DNA of 64,000 bases, from NCBI GenBank assembly GCA_963839955.1, contig CAWIXB010000001.1, positions 868,001 through 932,000 on the forward strand, given 5' to 3'. Origin of the DNA: CAWIXB01 sp963839955. GTDB lineage: Bacteria > Actinomycetota > Actinomycetes > JACCUZ01. This document shows, piece by piece, positions 34,200-42,302 of this stretch. Within the stretch, counting starts at the first letter, position 1; each line of letters starts with the position of its first letter. Under the pieces are notes generated by a model. That model did no database searches and was not told the DNA's origin. It saw only the letters and a list, made by a program, of their open reading frames with translations. Position numbers and translations under genes: made by a program.

Positions 34200-34583
34200 A
34201 TGACCCTCTTCCGCCGGCGCCTCGCCGAGGTACCTCGCGAGCCTGCCACGATCCCCGTGCCGCGCTCGACGATCGACGGCTGGACGCTCGCCGGCACACC
34301 GTTGGCCGCCAAGCTCCCGAAGGCCGACCTGCGCGAGCTGGAGACGCTCCTGCACGGGATCGCCGTCGCCGCCGAGACGCCCTACACCTACGAGCGTGCC
34401 GCCATCCTGCTCGAGCGGGCCGCCGAGCCCGGTCAGGCGCTGGCCGTCTGCGAGCGGTGGATGTCCCAGCCGGCGTCGCGCTGGCCGGAGTACGTCCACC
34501 ACACCCGGGCGATCGACAAGAGACGGATGCGGCTGCGCGCCCGCCAGGCCGTCGTCGCGTCGGCCGAACCCGCTGCCTCCTGA
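34200..34583 (+). CDS. Hypothetical protein
   Basis: 127 residues with AAGGGGG placed four bases before the ATG. The middle (about residues 40-90, DLRELETLLHGIAVAAETPYTYERAAILLERAAEPGQALAVCERWMSQ) looks like one or two TPR-like helical hairpins. The C-terminus is basic (KRRMRLRARQ). There are no signal peptide or membrane segments. It diverges from hisN. I cannot assign a function. Confidence 0.65.
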   Translation: MTLFRRRLAEVPREPATIPVPRSTIDGWTLAGTPLAAKLPKADLRELETLLHGIAVAAETPYTYERAAILLERAAEPGQALAVCERWMSQPASRWPEYVHHTRAIDKRRMRLRARQAVVASAEPAAS

Positions 34584-34662
34584 TCGCCCGGGTTTCCGGC
34601 CCAGCCGACTCGATGTGCCATGGAGCACGGAGGGTTCTCGGCCAGCCGAACCGAACCGAAGC

Positions 34663-34686
34663 ACCACTACGCCCCGTAGTAGTGGT
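34663..34686. terminator. Hairpin-forming inverted repeat
   Basis: ACCACTAC (34663-34670) and GTAGTGGT (34679-34686) pair around an eight-base loop. It lies 80 bases past the hypothetical gene and 87 bases before the DUF2231 gene. A terminator or a regulator site are both possible. I see nothing else in this 189-base gap. Confidence 0.45.
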
Positions 34687-34772
34687 CAGAAGATCACGCG
34701 CATGTGTCACCGAGTACGTGCCCGGCCACCGATGCGGAAGGGAGTCGGCGCGCGGCCAGCGCCGAACACGCG

Positions 34773-35252
34773 ATGTTTGACACGTTCAACGGGCTTCCGA
34801 TCCATGCGCTCGTCGTCCACGGCGTCGTGGTGCTCATTCCGCTCTCCGCGCTCGGCATCATCGCGATGGCAGTCCGGCCCGCGTGGCGCGACCGGTTCGG
34901 CCTGCCGGTGCTGGCGCTCTCCGTCATCTCGCTCGTCATGGTGCCGGTGGCCACCAGGAGCGGTAAGGAGCTCAAGGGACGGGTCAACGCGAGCGGTGTC
35001 GTCGCGGAGCAGATCGAGCGCCACGAGACCATGGGCGAACGCGTGCTCTGGCCGACGCTGGCCATGGTGGTCCTCGGCATCGTTCTCTACGTGCTGCACC
35101 GGGCGAAGCGCACCGGGGCACTCATCAACGTCGTCGCGGCACTGGCCGTCGTCGCCTCGGTCGGCGCGGTCGCTCAGGTCGCGATCGCCGGGGAGCGCGG
35201 CTCGAGAGCTGTGTGGAGCTGCCTCGTCGATCCGACCATCTGCCAGGAGTAA
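34773..35252 (+). CDS. DUF2231 family membrane protein
   Basis: 159 residues. It opens with the family pattern FNGLPIHALVVHGVVVLIPLSALGIIAM (His pair in the first helix), then helices at about 45-65, 90-110 and 120-140, with KGRVNASGVVAEQIERHETMGERVLW in the loop. The conserved His residues suggest haem or metal in the membrane, as proposed for some DUF2231 proteins, but this is not shown. No Shine-Dalgarno sequence is obvious. It converges with rsgA, leaving a six-base gap. Confidence 0.78.
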   Translation: MFDTFNGLPIHALVVHGVVVLIPLSALGIIAMAVRPAWRDRFGLPVLALSVISLVMVPVATRSGKELKGRVNASGVVAEQIERHETMGERVLWPTLAMVVLGIVLYVLHRAKRTGALINVVAALAVVASVGAVAQVAIAGERGSRAVWSCLVDPTICQE

Positions 35253-35258
35253 GGCCGC

Positions 35259-36248
35259 CTACTCCTCGGGCTCGTCGCGGCTGCTGAGCAGGCGCCGCAA
35301 CGAGATCAGTCGCATGGGGTCGCTGTGTCCGGCCTCGACCCATGCATCGAGCGCGCACTCCGGTTCGTTGTGGCTGCACGAGCGAGGGCAGTCGGCGGTG
35401 CCGGCGTCCAGGTCGGGAAACGCGCGAATGATGCGCGCCGGGTCGATGTGGGCCAGGCCGAAGCTGCGCAGGCCCGGCGTGTCGATGACCCAGCCGTCGC
35501 CGTCGAGCTCGAGCGCGATCACGGACGACGAGACGTGCCGGCCGCGCCCGGTGACGGCGTTGACGTCGCCGGTGGCCCGCAGCGCACTGGGGACGAGGGC
35601 GTTCACGAGCGTCGACTTGCCGACACCGGAGTGTCCGACGAGCACACTGACGCGTCCGGCGAGGCGTTCGCGGATCTCCTCGAGCGGCCCTCCCCGGCGT
35701 ACCGAGATGGCGGGTACGTCGAGCGCCCGGTAGGTGGCGAGGAACTCGTCGGGACTCGCGAGGTCCGACTTCGTGAGACAGAGCAGTGGCGCGAGCCCGG
35801 CGTCGTAGGCGGCGACCAGGCAACGGTCGACGAGCCGTGGACGCGGTGGCGGGTCGGCGAGCGCGGTGACGATGACGAGCTGGTCGGCGTTGGCCACGAT
35901 GATCCGCTCCACCGGATCGGTGTCGTCGGCGGTCCTGCGCAGGGTCGACCGTCGAGGTTGCACGCGTACGACGCGGGCGAGCGTGTCGGTGCGCCCGGAG
36001 ACATCGCCGACGAGGTCGACACGGTCGCCGACGACGACGCTGCGCCGGCCGAGCTCGCGTGACTTCATGGCGACGACGCTCTGGCCGCTGACGCGGCAGG
36101 TGTAGCGACCTCGGTCGACCGCGATCACCACGCCCTCTGTCGCATCGGTGTGCTGCGGGCGCTCCTTGGTGCGCGGCCGGGAGCCGCGGGACGGGCGGAC
36201 CCTGACGTCGTCCTCGTCGAGGTCGCGGCGTCGCTCGCGTTCACTCAC
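35259..36248 (-). CDS. rsgA: Ribosome small-subunit GTPase A (RsgA/YjeQ)
   Basis: 329 residues from a GTG that overlaps the aroA stop (GTGA). Circularly permuted GTPase: an N-terminal OB fold (about 35-95), then LTKSDL (G4) ahead of GHSGVGKSTLVNAL (P-loop near 200) and DTPGLRSFG (G3), followed by the zinc-binding CPRSCSHNEPECAL near the end. It assists late 30S maturation and is stimulated by the ribosome. The aroA-rsgA adjacency is conserved in mycobacteria (Rv3227-Rv3228). Confidence 0.95.
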   Translation of the reverse strand: MSERERRRDLDEDDVRVRPSRGSRPRTKERPQHTDATEGVVIAVDRGRYTCRVSGQSVVAMKSRELGRRSVVVGDRVDLVGDVSGRTDTLARVVRVQPRRSTLRRTADDTDPVERIIVANADQLVIVTALADPPPRPRLVDRCLVAAYDAGLAPLLCLTKSDLASPDEFLATYRALDVPAISVRRGGPLEEIRERLAGRVSVLVGHSGVGKSTLVNALVPSALRATGDVNAVTGRGRHVSSSVIALELDGDGWVIDTPGLRSFGLAHIDPARIIRAFPDLDAGTADCPRSCSHNEPECALDAWVEAGHSDPMRLISLRRLLSSRDEPEE

Positions 36249-37525
36249 CCGAGCATCCCCGTCCAGAGCTTGACGAAGCTCGGCATGGTCTTGCCCGTCG
36301 TCTCGACGTTCTCGACCTCGACGCCCGGGACGGACAAGCCGAGTACTGCCGCCGCCATGGCCAGGCGATGGTCGTCGTACGTCGAGAACACCCCGCCGTG
36401 CATGGGTTGTGGCTTGACCTCGAGGCCGTCGTCGGTCTCGCGCACGGCACCGCCGAGGCCGTTGATCTCGCGGCTCAGTGCGCTGAGCCGATCGGTCTCG
36501 TGGTGGCGCAGGTGAGCGACGCCGCGCAGTACGGAGGGAGTCGTGGCGAGTGCGCACAACGCCGCGACCACCGGTGTCAGCTCACCAACATCGCCGAGGT
36601 CGGCGTCGATGCCGTCAAGCTGACCGGGACCGGTGACCGTCAGGCCGCCGGGCCGCAGCGCGCACTGCCCGCCCATCCGCTCGAGCAGCCCGCGCAGGGC
36701 GTCCCCGGCCTGGGTGGTCCGGCCCGGCCAGCCGGGCACGGTGACCTGGCCGCCCGTGACCATTGCCGCAGCGAGGAAGGGCGCGGCGTTGGACAGGTCG
36801 GGTTCGATGCGCAGCCGCCCGATGTGCACCGGCCCAGGCTCCACGCGCCAGGCGTGCTGGTCGACGTGCTCCACGATCACGCCGGCCGAGCGGAGCATGT
36901 CCACGGTCATCTCGATGTGCAGCCCCGAGGGCAGCCGGCCGCCCTCGTGGCGGACATCCACCGCATCGGCACACCGCGGCGCCGAGAGCAGCAGCGCGCT
37001 GACGAACTGCGACGACCTGCTCGCGTCAAGGGTGACGGCGCCGCCGAGCAGCCAACCGCGGCCGTGCACGGTCAACGGGAGGCCCCCGGAGGACGACGTG
37101 ACCGAGGCACCGAGGGCGCGCAGACCTTCCAGCATCGGGGTCAGCGGGCGTTCGCGGGCCCGCTGGTCGCCGTCGAACCGGATGTCGCCGTCGGCCAGCG
37201 CAGCGACCGGAGGGAGGAAGCGCATGACGGTGCCGGCGTTGCCGACGTCGACCGAAGCCGGGCCGCGCAGCCGCCCGGGCGTGACGACCCAGGTCTCCGA
37301 CTCCGGTGCCGCGGCGTTGTCTTGGTTCACGGCAGTGCCCATCGCGCGCAGGCCCTCGACCATGAGCATGGTGTCGCGGCTGCGCAGCGGCTCGATGAGC
37401 GTGGTCGGTGAAGCGGCCAGCGCAGCGAGGATGAGCGCGCGGTTGGTGACCGACTTCGATCCCGGGACCGCGACGGTGGCGACCACGGGCCCGTGTGCGT
37501 GCGGAGCCGGCCACGGCGAGATCAT
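36245..37525 (-). CDS. aroA: 3-phosphoshikimate 1-carboxyvinyltransferase (EPSP synthase)
   Basis: 426 residues. Active-site landmarks are VPGSKSVTNRALILAALA near residue 20, DVGNAGTVMRFLPP near 92 (the region that tolerates or binds glyphosate), ASRSSQFVSALLL near 168 and RHHETDRLSALSREINGLGG near 345. It makes EPSP from shikimate 3-phosphate and phosphoenolpyruvate in aromatic amino acid synthesis. It starts the aroA-rsgA operon. Confidence 0.96.
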   Translation of the reverse strand: MISPWPAPHAHGPVVATVAVPGSKSVTNRALILAALAASPTTLIEPLRSRDTMLMVEGLRAMGTAVNQDNAAAPESETWVVTPGRLRGPASVDVGNAGTVMRFLPPVAALADGDIRFDGDQRARERPLTPMLEGLRALGASVTSSSGGLPLTVHGRGWLLGGAVTLDASRSSQFVSALLLSAPRCADAVDVRHEGGRLPSGLHIEMTVDMLRSAGVIVEHVDQHAWRVEPGPVHIGRLRIEPDLSNAAPFLAAAMVTGGQVTVPGWPGRTTQAGDALRGLLERMGGQCALRPGGLTVTGPGQLDGIDADLGDVGELTPVVAALCALATTPSVLRGVAHLRHHETDRLSALSREINGLGGAVRETDDGLEVKPQPMHGGVFSTYDDHRLAMAAAVLGLSVPGVEVENVETTGKTMPSFVKLWTGMLG

Positions 37526-37576
37526 GCGCGCGAGCGTAGTGCGGGGCGCGGCGTTCCCGCGCGATGCGCGCGGGGG

Positions 37577-38092
37577 TCAGCCGGGCAGCTTGGCGCGCGC
37601 CACCCGCGTGGCCAGCTTGGCCTCGCGGCGGGCCCGGCGGCCGCGGCCGGCGGCTACGCGGGACGCGTGCCGTGCCCGCCAGGCCAGTCCCGGCTGGCCC
37701 TCGGTGTCCACCGCCGCGAGGATGAGACCGCCGAGCAGGCCGAGGTTCTTGAAGAAGTGCATCTGCTGCTGTGCCTTGGTCTGCGGGTCGTCCTCCTCCC
37801 AGAAGCGGTGTCCGGCGGCCGTGGTCGGGATGATGCTGGCCGCGAGCAGCGTCGACGAGAGCCGCGGGAACTTGCCAAAGGCCAGCGCCGTGCCGGCGAC
37901 GACCTGCACAGCGGCATTGACCTTGACCAGCGTCTCGGTGTCCTCGGGCAGGTACGGCAGCCGTTCCGCGATCGGTGGTGCCACGGGTTCCGCGGCCGGC
38001 ACCTTGGGCTTCGGGTTGCGCAGCGCCTCCAGCCCTCCGCTGATGAAGACCGACGCGAGCATGGGGCGGGCCAACCGGCGTACCAGGATCAT
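37577..38092 (-). CDS. DoxX-like membrane protein
   Basis: 171 residues from MILVRRLARPMLASVFISGGLEAL. The open frame extends to 38158, but that would cover the start of the SRAP gene. The helix pattern (residues 5-22, 65-85, 88-105 and 120-140) and LVKVNAAVQVVAGTALAFGKFPRLSSTLLAA fit DoxX-type proteins of unknown role. A basic Arg-rich tail follows. It diverges from the SRAP gene. Confidence 0.75.
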   Translation of the reverse strand: MILVRRLARPMLASVFISGGLEALRNPKPKVPAAEPVAPPIAERLPYLPEDTETLVKVNAAVQVVAGTALAFGKFPRLSSTLLAASIIPTTAAGHRFWEEDDPQTKAQQQMHFFKNLGLLGGLILAAVDTEGQPGLAWRARHASRVAAGRGRRARREAKLATRVARAKLPG

Positions 38093-38156
38093 GCTTCGAG
38101 CCTTGCCCGCACCGCCGCCGCCGAAACAGGAACCGCCCTCTGGCAGGCTGGCGCGC

Positions 38157-38969
38157 ATGTGCGGGCGCTATGCCGCGAGCCGACGACCCGAGGACATGGT
38201 CGAGGAGTTCGAGCTCGTGGGCGCGGAGGTGGGCGAGGACGACGACGAGCCGTTGCCCGCTCGCTACAACGTCGCGCCGACCGATCCCGTCTACGCGGTG
38301 CTCGAGCGCCCGCCGCGCCAGGACAAGGAAGCGCCGCCGCAGCGCCGGCTGCACACCGTGCGGTGGGGGCTCGTCCCGTCGTGGGCGAAAGACCCGTCGA
38401 TCGGCAGTCGCATGATCAACGCGCGGGTCGAGACCGTCGCGGACAAGCCCGCGTTCAAGCGGGCCTTTGCCAAGCGTCGTTGCCTGCTTCCCGCCGATGG
38501 CTACTACGAGTGGTACGCCCGGGAGGGTGCGCCGAAGAACGCCAAGAAGCAGCCGTTCTTCATCCGCCCCAGTGACGGCGGCGTGCTCGCGATGGCCGGC
38601 CTCTACGAGTTGTGGCGCGACCAGAGCAAAGCCGATGACGACCCCGACCGGTGGCTCTGGACGTGCACGGTGATCACCACCTCGGCTACCGACGACCTCG
38701 GGCGCATCCACGACCGGATGCCGATGCTCGTCGAGCGGGAGCGCTACGCCGACTGGCTCGCCGCGGAGGCCGACGATCCCGACCGGCTGCGCGGCCTGCT
38801 CGTGCCGGCCGCTCCCGGGCGTCTCACGGCGTACCCGGTGTCGACCGAGGTGAGCAACGTCCGCAACGACGGGCCTCATCTCGTCCAGCCGATCGGGGCC
38901 GAGGGGGAGGACGTCGAGGAAGAACGGTCCGCGGCGAGTGGCCAGGCCGAGGAGGAGACGCTGTTCTGA
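38157..38969 (+). CDS. SOS response-associated peptidase (SRAP, YedK/HMCES family)
   Basis: 270 residues starting MCGRYA, where Cys2 becomes the catalytic N-terminal cysteine that crosslinks to abasic sites in single-stranded DNA. Other catalytic residues visible are Asn in ARYNVAPT, Glu in ADGYYEWY and His in GRIHDRMP. The family protects abasic sites during replication. Its mycobacterial counterpart (Rv3226c) also lies between aroA and sigH. It ends with a GAGGAGG-rich acidic tail that may serve the next gene as ribosome binding site. Confidence 0.94.
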   Translation: MCGRYAASRRPEDMVEEFELVGAEVGEDDDEPLPARYNVAPTDPVYAVLERPPRQDKEAPPQRRLHTVRWGLVPSWAKDPSIGSRMINARVETVADKPAFKRAFAKRRCLLPADGYYEWYAREGAPKNAKKQPFFIRPSDGGVLAMAGLYELWRDQSKADDDPDRWLWTCTVITTSATDDLGRIHDRMPMLVERERYADWLAAEADDPDRLRGLLVPAAPGRLTAYPVSTEVSNVRNDGPHLVQPIGAEGEDVEEERSAASGQAEEETLF

Positions 38970-39613
38970 GGGCGCGAACCGTCCAGACTCCCGTCGGAGA
39001 GGCCCGTGTCCACCGCTCACCGGCGGCCGACCCGTGGGCGACCCTCGTCCTCGGTCACGGCGCTGGTGGTGGCGTGGCGGCGCCGGACCTGGTTGCCCTG
39101 GCGCGTGCGCTGCCTCCGCGCGGGGTCGGTGTGCTGCTCGTCGAGCAGCCCTGGCGGGTGGCCGGGCGGAAGGCCGCCGCGCCGCCGCCCACGCTGGACG
39201 TCGCCTGGGTCGCGGTGCTCGAGGCGCTCGCTGTCGAGGGGCCTCTCGTCGTGGGCGGACGGTCCGCGGGAGCCCGCGTGGCCTGCCGGACGGCGGTGCA
39301 GGTGGGTGCCGCGGGCGCTCTCGCGCTGGCCTTCCCGCTGCACCCGCCCGGCCGTCCCGAGAAGTCGCGCCTGGCCGAGCTGACCGGCTCGGGGGTGCCG
39401 ACTCTGGTCGTGCAGGGCGAGCGCGACCCGTTCGGCGGGCCTGCGGCGTTTCCGCGGAAACGTCCTCCGTTCGAGCTGGTCGCGGTCGCGGACGCCGACC
39501 ACTCTTTCCGGGTGCCGAAGGCCTCCGCGGTGAGTGGAGCGCAGACGCTGGCGGCGGTGGTCGTGGCTGTGGAGACCTGGCTCGATCGGCTGATTCGGGG
39601 TGCCGGACGGTGA
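38966..39613 (+). CDS. Alpha/beta hydrolase (KANL3/Tex30-like), probable CTG start
   Basis: 215 residues if translation begins at CTG 38966. LVLGHGAGGGVAAPD (oxyanion side) is near residue 30, VVGGRSAGARVACR carries the candidate nucleophile Ser near residue 98, and Asp in VQGERDPFGG and His in ADADHSFRVP complete the triad. No ATG, GTG or TTG lies between the SRAP stop region and the first conserved residues in this frame. AGGAGG at 38950-38955 lies ten bases before CTG, which overlaps the SRAP stop as CTGA. Substrate unknown. Confidence 0.8.
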   Translation: MRARTVQTPVGEARVHRSPAADPWATLVLGHGAGGGVAAPDLVALARALPPRGVGVLLVEQPWRVAGRKAAAPPPTLDVAWVAVLEALAVEGPLVVGGRSAGARVACRTAVQVGAAGALALAFPLHPPGRPEKSRLAELTGSGVPTLVVQGERDPFGGPAAFPRKRPPFELVAVADADHSFRVPKASAVSGAQTLAAVVVAVETWLDRLIRGAGR

Positions 39614-39619
39614 TCGCCG

Positions 39620-39645
39620 GGAATCGGCTGATGGGCTCGTCTGTT
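39620..39645 (+). promoter_or_regulatory. SigR-type autoregulatory promoter
   Basis: GGAAT at 39620-39624 and GTT at 39643-39645 are separated by exactly 18 bases, matching the known SigR consensus GGAAT-N18-GTT. Transcription would start near 39652, ahead of both possible sigR starts. The same arrangement makes sigR autoregulated in Streptomyces. Confidence 0.85.
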
Positions 39646-39794
39646 CACCAGAGTGGCCGTTGTCATCTGTGCAGGAGGAACATCCAGGCATGTCCGCACT
39701 GAGGTTCGCCGACCGCGCGCCCGAGGCCGCCGTTCTGAGCTACGCCGACTGGCCGGGAATGGGCGGCTCCGTCAGGAGGATAGGCTCGCCTTCG

Positions 39795-40424
39795 ATGAGC
39801 GGGAACGAGGTGGACTCGGCAGACGTGGTCGAGACGGACGACGAACGCAACGCGCGCTTCGAGCGGGACGCCTTGGAGTTCATCGACCAGCTTTACTCGG
39901 CGGCGCTGCGGATGACGCGGAACCCATCGGACGCCGAGGACCTTGTGCAGGAGACCTACGCGAAGGCCTACGGCTCGTTCCACCAGTTCCGGGTGGGGAC
40001 GAACCTCAAGGCCTGGCTCTACCGGATCCTCACCAACACGTTCATCAACACCTATCGCAAGGCACAGCGTCAGCCGAAGCAGGCCGCCACCGAGACGGTG
40101 GAGGACTGGCAGCTGGCGCAGGCCGAGTCGCACACGTCGAGCGGTCTGAAGTCCGCCGAGGCCGAGGCGCTCGAGCACCTGCCCGACTCCGACGTGAAGA
40201 CGGCGCTGCAGACGATCCCTGAGGACTTCCGTATCGCGGTCTACCTTGCTGACGTGGAGGGCTTCGCGTACAAGGAGATTGCCGAGATCATGGGGACGCC
40301 GATCGGGACGGTCATGTCCCGGCTGCACCGAGGGCGTCGTCAACTTCGTGACCTGCTACAGGACTACGCCCGTGAGCGCGGTCTCGCCCCCGCGGGCGTG
40401 CTTGATGAGGAGGGGTCGTCGTGA
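39795..40424 (+). CDS. sigR: ECF sigma factor SigR (thiol-oxidative stress)
   Basis: 209 residues from MSGNEVDSAD. A longer form from ATG 39690 (244 residues) has its own AGGAGG 11 bases upstream. Region 2 is FERDALEFIDQLYSAALRMTRNPSDAEDLVQETYAKAYGSFHQF...LKAWLYRILTNTFINTYRK; region 4 is ALQTIPEDFRIAVYLADVEGFAYKEIAEIMGTPIGTVMSRLHRGRRQLR. Its close link with rsrA identifies it as the disulfide-stress sigma factor (SigH in mycobacteria). When RsrA is oxidised it is released and transcribes thioredoxin and mycothiol genes. GTGA overlap with rsrA. Confidence 0.94.
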   Translation: MSGNEVDSADVVETDDERNARFERDALEFIDQLYSAALRMTRNPSDAEDLVQETYAKAYGSFHQFRVGTNLKAWLYRILTNTFINTYRKAQRQPKQAATETVEDWQLAQAESHTSSGLKSAEAEALEHLPDSDVKTALQTIPEDFRIAVYLADVEGFAYKEIAEIMGTPIGTVMSRLHRGRRQLRDLLQDYARERGLAPAGVLDEEGSS

Positions 40425-40693
40425 GCTGCGGGAAAGCGCACGAGACGCCGTGTTCCGAGGTGCTCGATCGGGTCTACGAGTACATCGACGGCGAGATGCA
40501 ACATGACTCCGTGCACGTCATCAAGGAGCACCTTGATGAGTGCGGGCCGTGCCTTCAGGAGTACGGCCTCGAGGAGGCCGTCAAGGCTTTGGTCAAGCGG
40601 TCGTGCGGACACGACGACGTGCCGGCCGACCTGCGAAACAAGGTGATGCTGCGGATCAAGGCCGCGCGCTCCGAGATGGCACCCGACGCCTGA
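40421..40693 (+). CDS. rsrA: Mycothiol-system anti-sigma factor RsrA
   Basis: 90 residues from a GTG overlapping the sigR stop (GTGA). The zinc-binding anti-sigma pattern has Cys3, Cys11, His37, Cys41 and Cys44 (HLDECGPC), plus Cys62, at the same positions as in Streptomyces RsrA. Oxidation to a disulfide ejects zinc and frees SigR. The gene is therefore the redox sensor of this operon. Confidence 0.95.
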   Translation: MSCGKAHETPCSEVLDRVYEYIDGEMQHDSVHVIKEHLDECGPCLQEYGLEEAVKALVKRSCGHDDVPADLRNKVMLRIKAARSEMAPDA

Positions 40694-40722
40694 CGTGTGA
40701 CCCCGGGGGAGCCGCGAGCGGC

Positions 40723-40797
40723 TTACGCGTTGGGACGCTTGCCGTGATTGGCCTTGCTCTTTGCCCGCGCCTTGCGCTTGCGCGTCTTCTTCGCCAT
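40723..40797 (-). CDS. 50S ribosomal protein bL37
   Basis: 24 residues, very basic, opening MAKKTRKRKARAK and ending NHGKRPNA. The ending ANHGKRPN(A) is the hallmark of the actinobacteria-specific ribosomal protein bL37 seen in mycobacterial ribosome structures. AAAGGAG precedes the ATG by about eight bases on the minus strand. It is convergent with rsrA. Such tiny genes are often missed. Confidence 0.93.
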   Translation of the reverse strand: MAKKTRKRKARAKSKANHGKRPNA

Positions 40798-40906
40798 CGG
40801 TCTCGCTCCTTTCGGGTTGTCAGCTGGTGGGTGCCCTCCATCCTGTCATGAGGTCGATTTCCCGGACCTCTAGACTCTGCTGGCTAACTAATGTAGCTTT
40901 CTGGCT

Positions 40907-41728
40907 ATGACGACTAACCGAATGACAACCAACTACGTGCAGCGACCGGACGGCCGCCTCGCCTATGACGTAACGGGCGACGAAGGCCCTCTCGTGATCT
41001 GTGTGCCCGGGATGGGTGAGCTGCGCCAGAACTACCGGCTCCTGGCGCCCCTGCTCGCCCAGCACGGTGCCCGGGTGGTGACGATGGACCTGCGCGGACA
41101 CGGTGACAGCGACGCCAGCTTCACGGCGTACGACGATGTCGCCCTCGCCGGCGACATCCTGGCCCTCGTCGACGAGCTCGGCGGACCGGCGTACGTCGTG
41201 GGGAACTCGATGGGTGCCGGCGCCGCCGTCATCGCTGCGGCCGACGCACCCACGAAGGTAAGCGGCCTGGCACTGCTCGGCCCTTTCGTCCGCGACGGCG
41301 CGATGGGTGGGCTGCAGAAGCTGCTCTTCCGGATCACGCTCACGCAGCCGTGGGGGCCGGCCGCCTTCATGTCCTACTACCCGAAGTGGCTGCCGGGCAC
41401 CAAGCCAGAGGGCTACGAGGAGCACCGGCGCCGCGTGCGGGAGAACCTGGGCCGCCCCGGTCACTGGAAGGCGTTCGTGCAGACGACGCGGACGTCACAC
41501 GCAGCGGCAGAACAGAGGTTGCGTGACGTCGAGTCCCCGGTTGTGGTCGTGATGGGAGCAGACGACGTCGACTGGAAGGACCCGGCCGCAGAGGCGGCCT
41601 GGATCGGCGACCGGCTCAGCGCCGACGTGGTCATGGTTCCCGAGGTCGGACACTTCCCGCAGGTGCAGGCGCCGGAGACCACCGCCGCTGCCGTCATCCG
41701 ACTCATCGACCGGGTGGCGCATGCCTAG
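40907..41728 (+). CDS. Alpha/beta-fold hydrolase
   Basis: 273 residues. Catalytic residues are Ser in VVGNSMGAGAAV near residue 103, Asp in VVMGADDVDW near 222 and His in VPEVGHFPQ near 250. The HG dipeptide usual before the oxyanion loop is replaced by CVPGMGELRQNYR. The family includes haloalkane dehalogenase and epoxide hydrolase-like esterases; the substrate is unknown. It overlaps the TetR gene by eight bases, so the regulator probably controls it. Confidence 0.87.
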   Translation: MTTNRMTTNYVQRPDGRLAYDVTGDEGPLVICVPGMGELRQNYRLLAPLLAQHGARVVTMDLRGHGDSDASFTAYDDVALAGDILALVDELGGPAYVVGNSMGAGAAVIAAADAPTKVSGLALLGPFVRDGAMGGLQKLLFRITLTQPWGPAAFMSYYPKWLPGTKPEGYEEHRRRVRENLGRPGHWKAFVQTTRTSHAAAEQRLRDVESPVVVVMGADDVDWKDPAAEAAWIGDRLSADVVMVPEVGHFPQVQAPETTAAAVIRLIDRVAHA

Positions 41729-42281
41729 GGCCGGCCTGTCGACCGACGTCGTGGTCAGCGAAGCCGCCGAGCTCATCGACGAGGTGGGCCGCGACCGGCT
41801 GACGCTGGCGGAGCTCGCCAAGCGTTTCGGGGTCGCGCAGCCCAGCCTCTACAAGCACGTCGACGGGCTCGACGGACTGCACGGGCTCGTCGCCGTCAAG
41901 GCGGTGCGCGAGCTGGGTGAGACGTTGCGCCGCGCAGCCAGCGGCAAGGCGGGACCGGACGCGCTGCGGGCCGTCGCGAAGGCCTACCGGGCGTACGCCG
42001 TTTCCCATCCCGGTTGCTATGCGTACGTCGTGCGCGCGCCTGGTCCCGACGAGGACGATCTCGAGGCGGCCGCGAACGAGACGCTGTCGGTCCTCTACGA
42101 CGTGTTCGCCGGCTACCGGATCACCGGCGGGGACGCTGTCGACGCGGCGCGGTTCCTGCGCAGTGTGCTGCACGGGTTCGTCAGTCTCGAGCTCGGCGGC
42201 GGGTTCGCGATGCGCCGGTCGGTCAACCGCAGCTTCGACAGGCTCGTCGAGGCGACCGACCAGGCGCTCGCTGGTTGGTGA
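41721..42281 (+). CDS. TetR family regulator (WHG-domain type)
   Basis: 186 residues. The HTH is at residues 10-55 with LTLAELAKRFGVAQPSLYKHVDGLDGLHGLVAV. The C-terminal domain has the WHG-type pattern (RAYRAYAVSHPGCYAYVVRAP, FLRSVLHGFVSLELGGGFAM). It starts inside the hydrolase gene and is translationally coupled to it. The ligand is unknown. Confidence 0.87.
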   Translation: MPRAGLSTDVVVSEAAELIDEVGRDRLTLAELAKRFGVAQPSLYKHVDGLDGLHGLVAVKAVRELGETLRRAASGKAGPDALRAVAKAYRAYAVSHPGCYAYVVRAPGPDEDDLEAAANETLSVLYDVFAGYRITGGDAVDAARFLRSVLHGFVSLELGGGFAMRRSVNRSFDRLVEATDQALAGW

Positions 42282-42302
42282 GGGCGGTTCCCCTGCGGCC
42301 GC

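Noticed and set aside
37026..39020. A 664-residue minus-strand frame
   Set aside because: It runs antisense to the SRAP gene and out of frame through DoxX-like and aroA genes; the composition is typical of GC-rich shadows.
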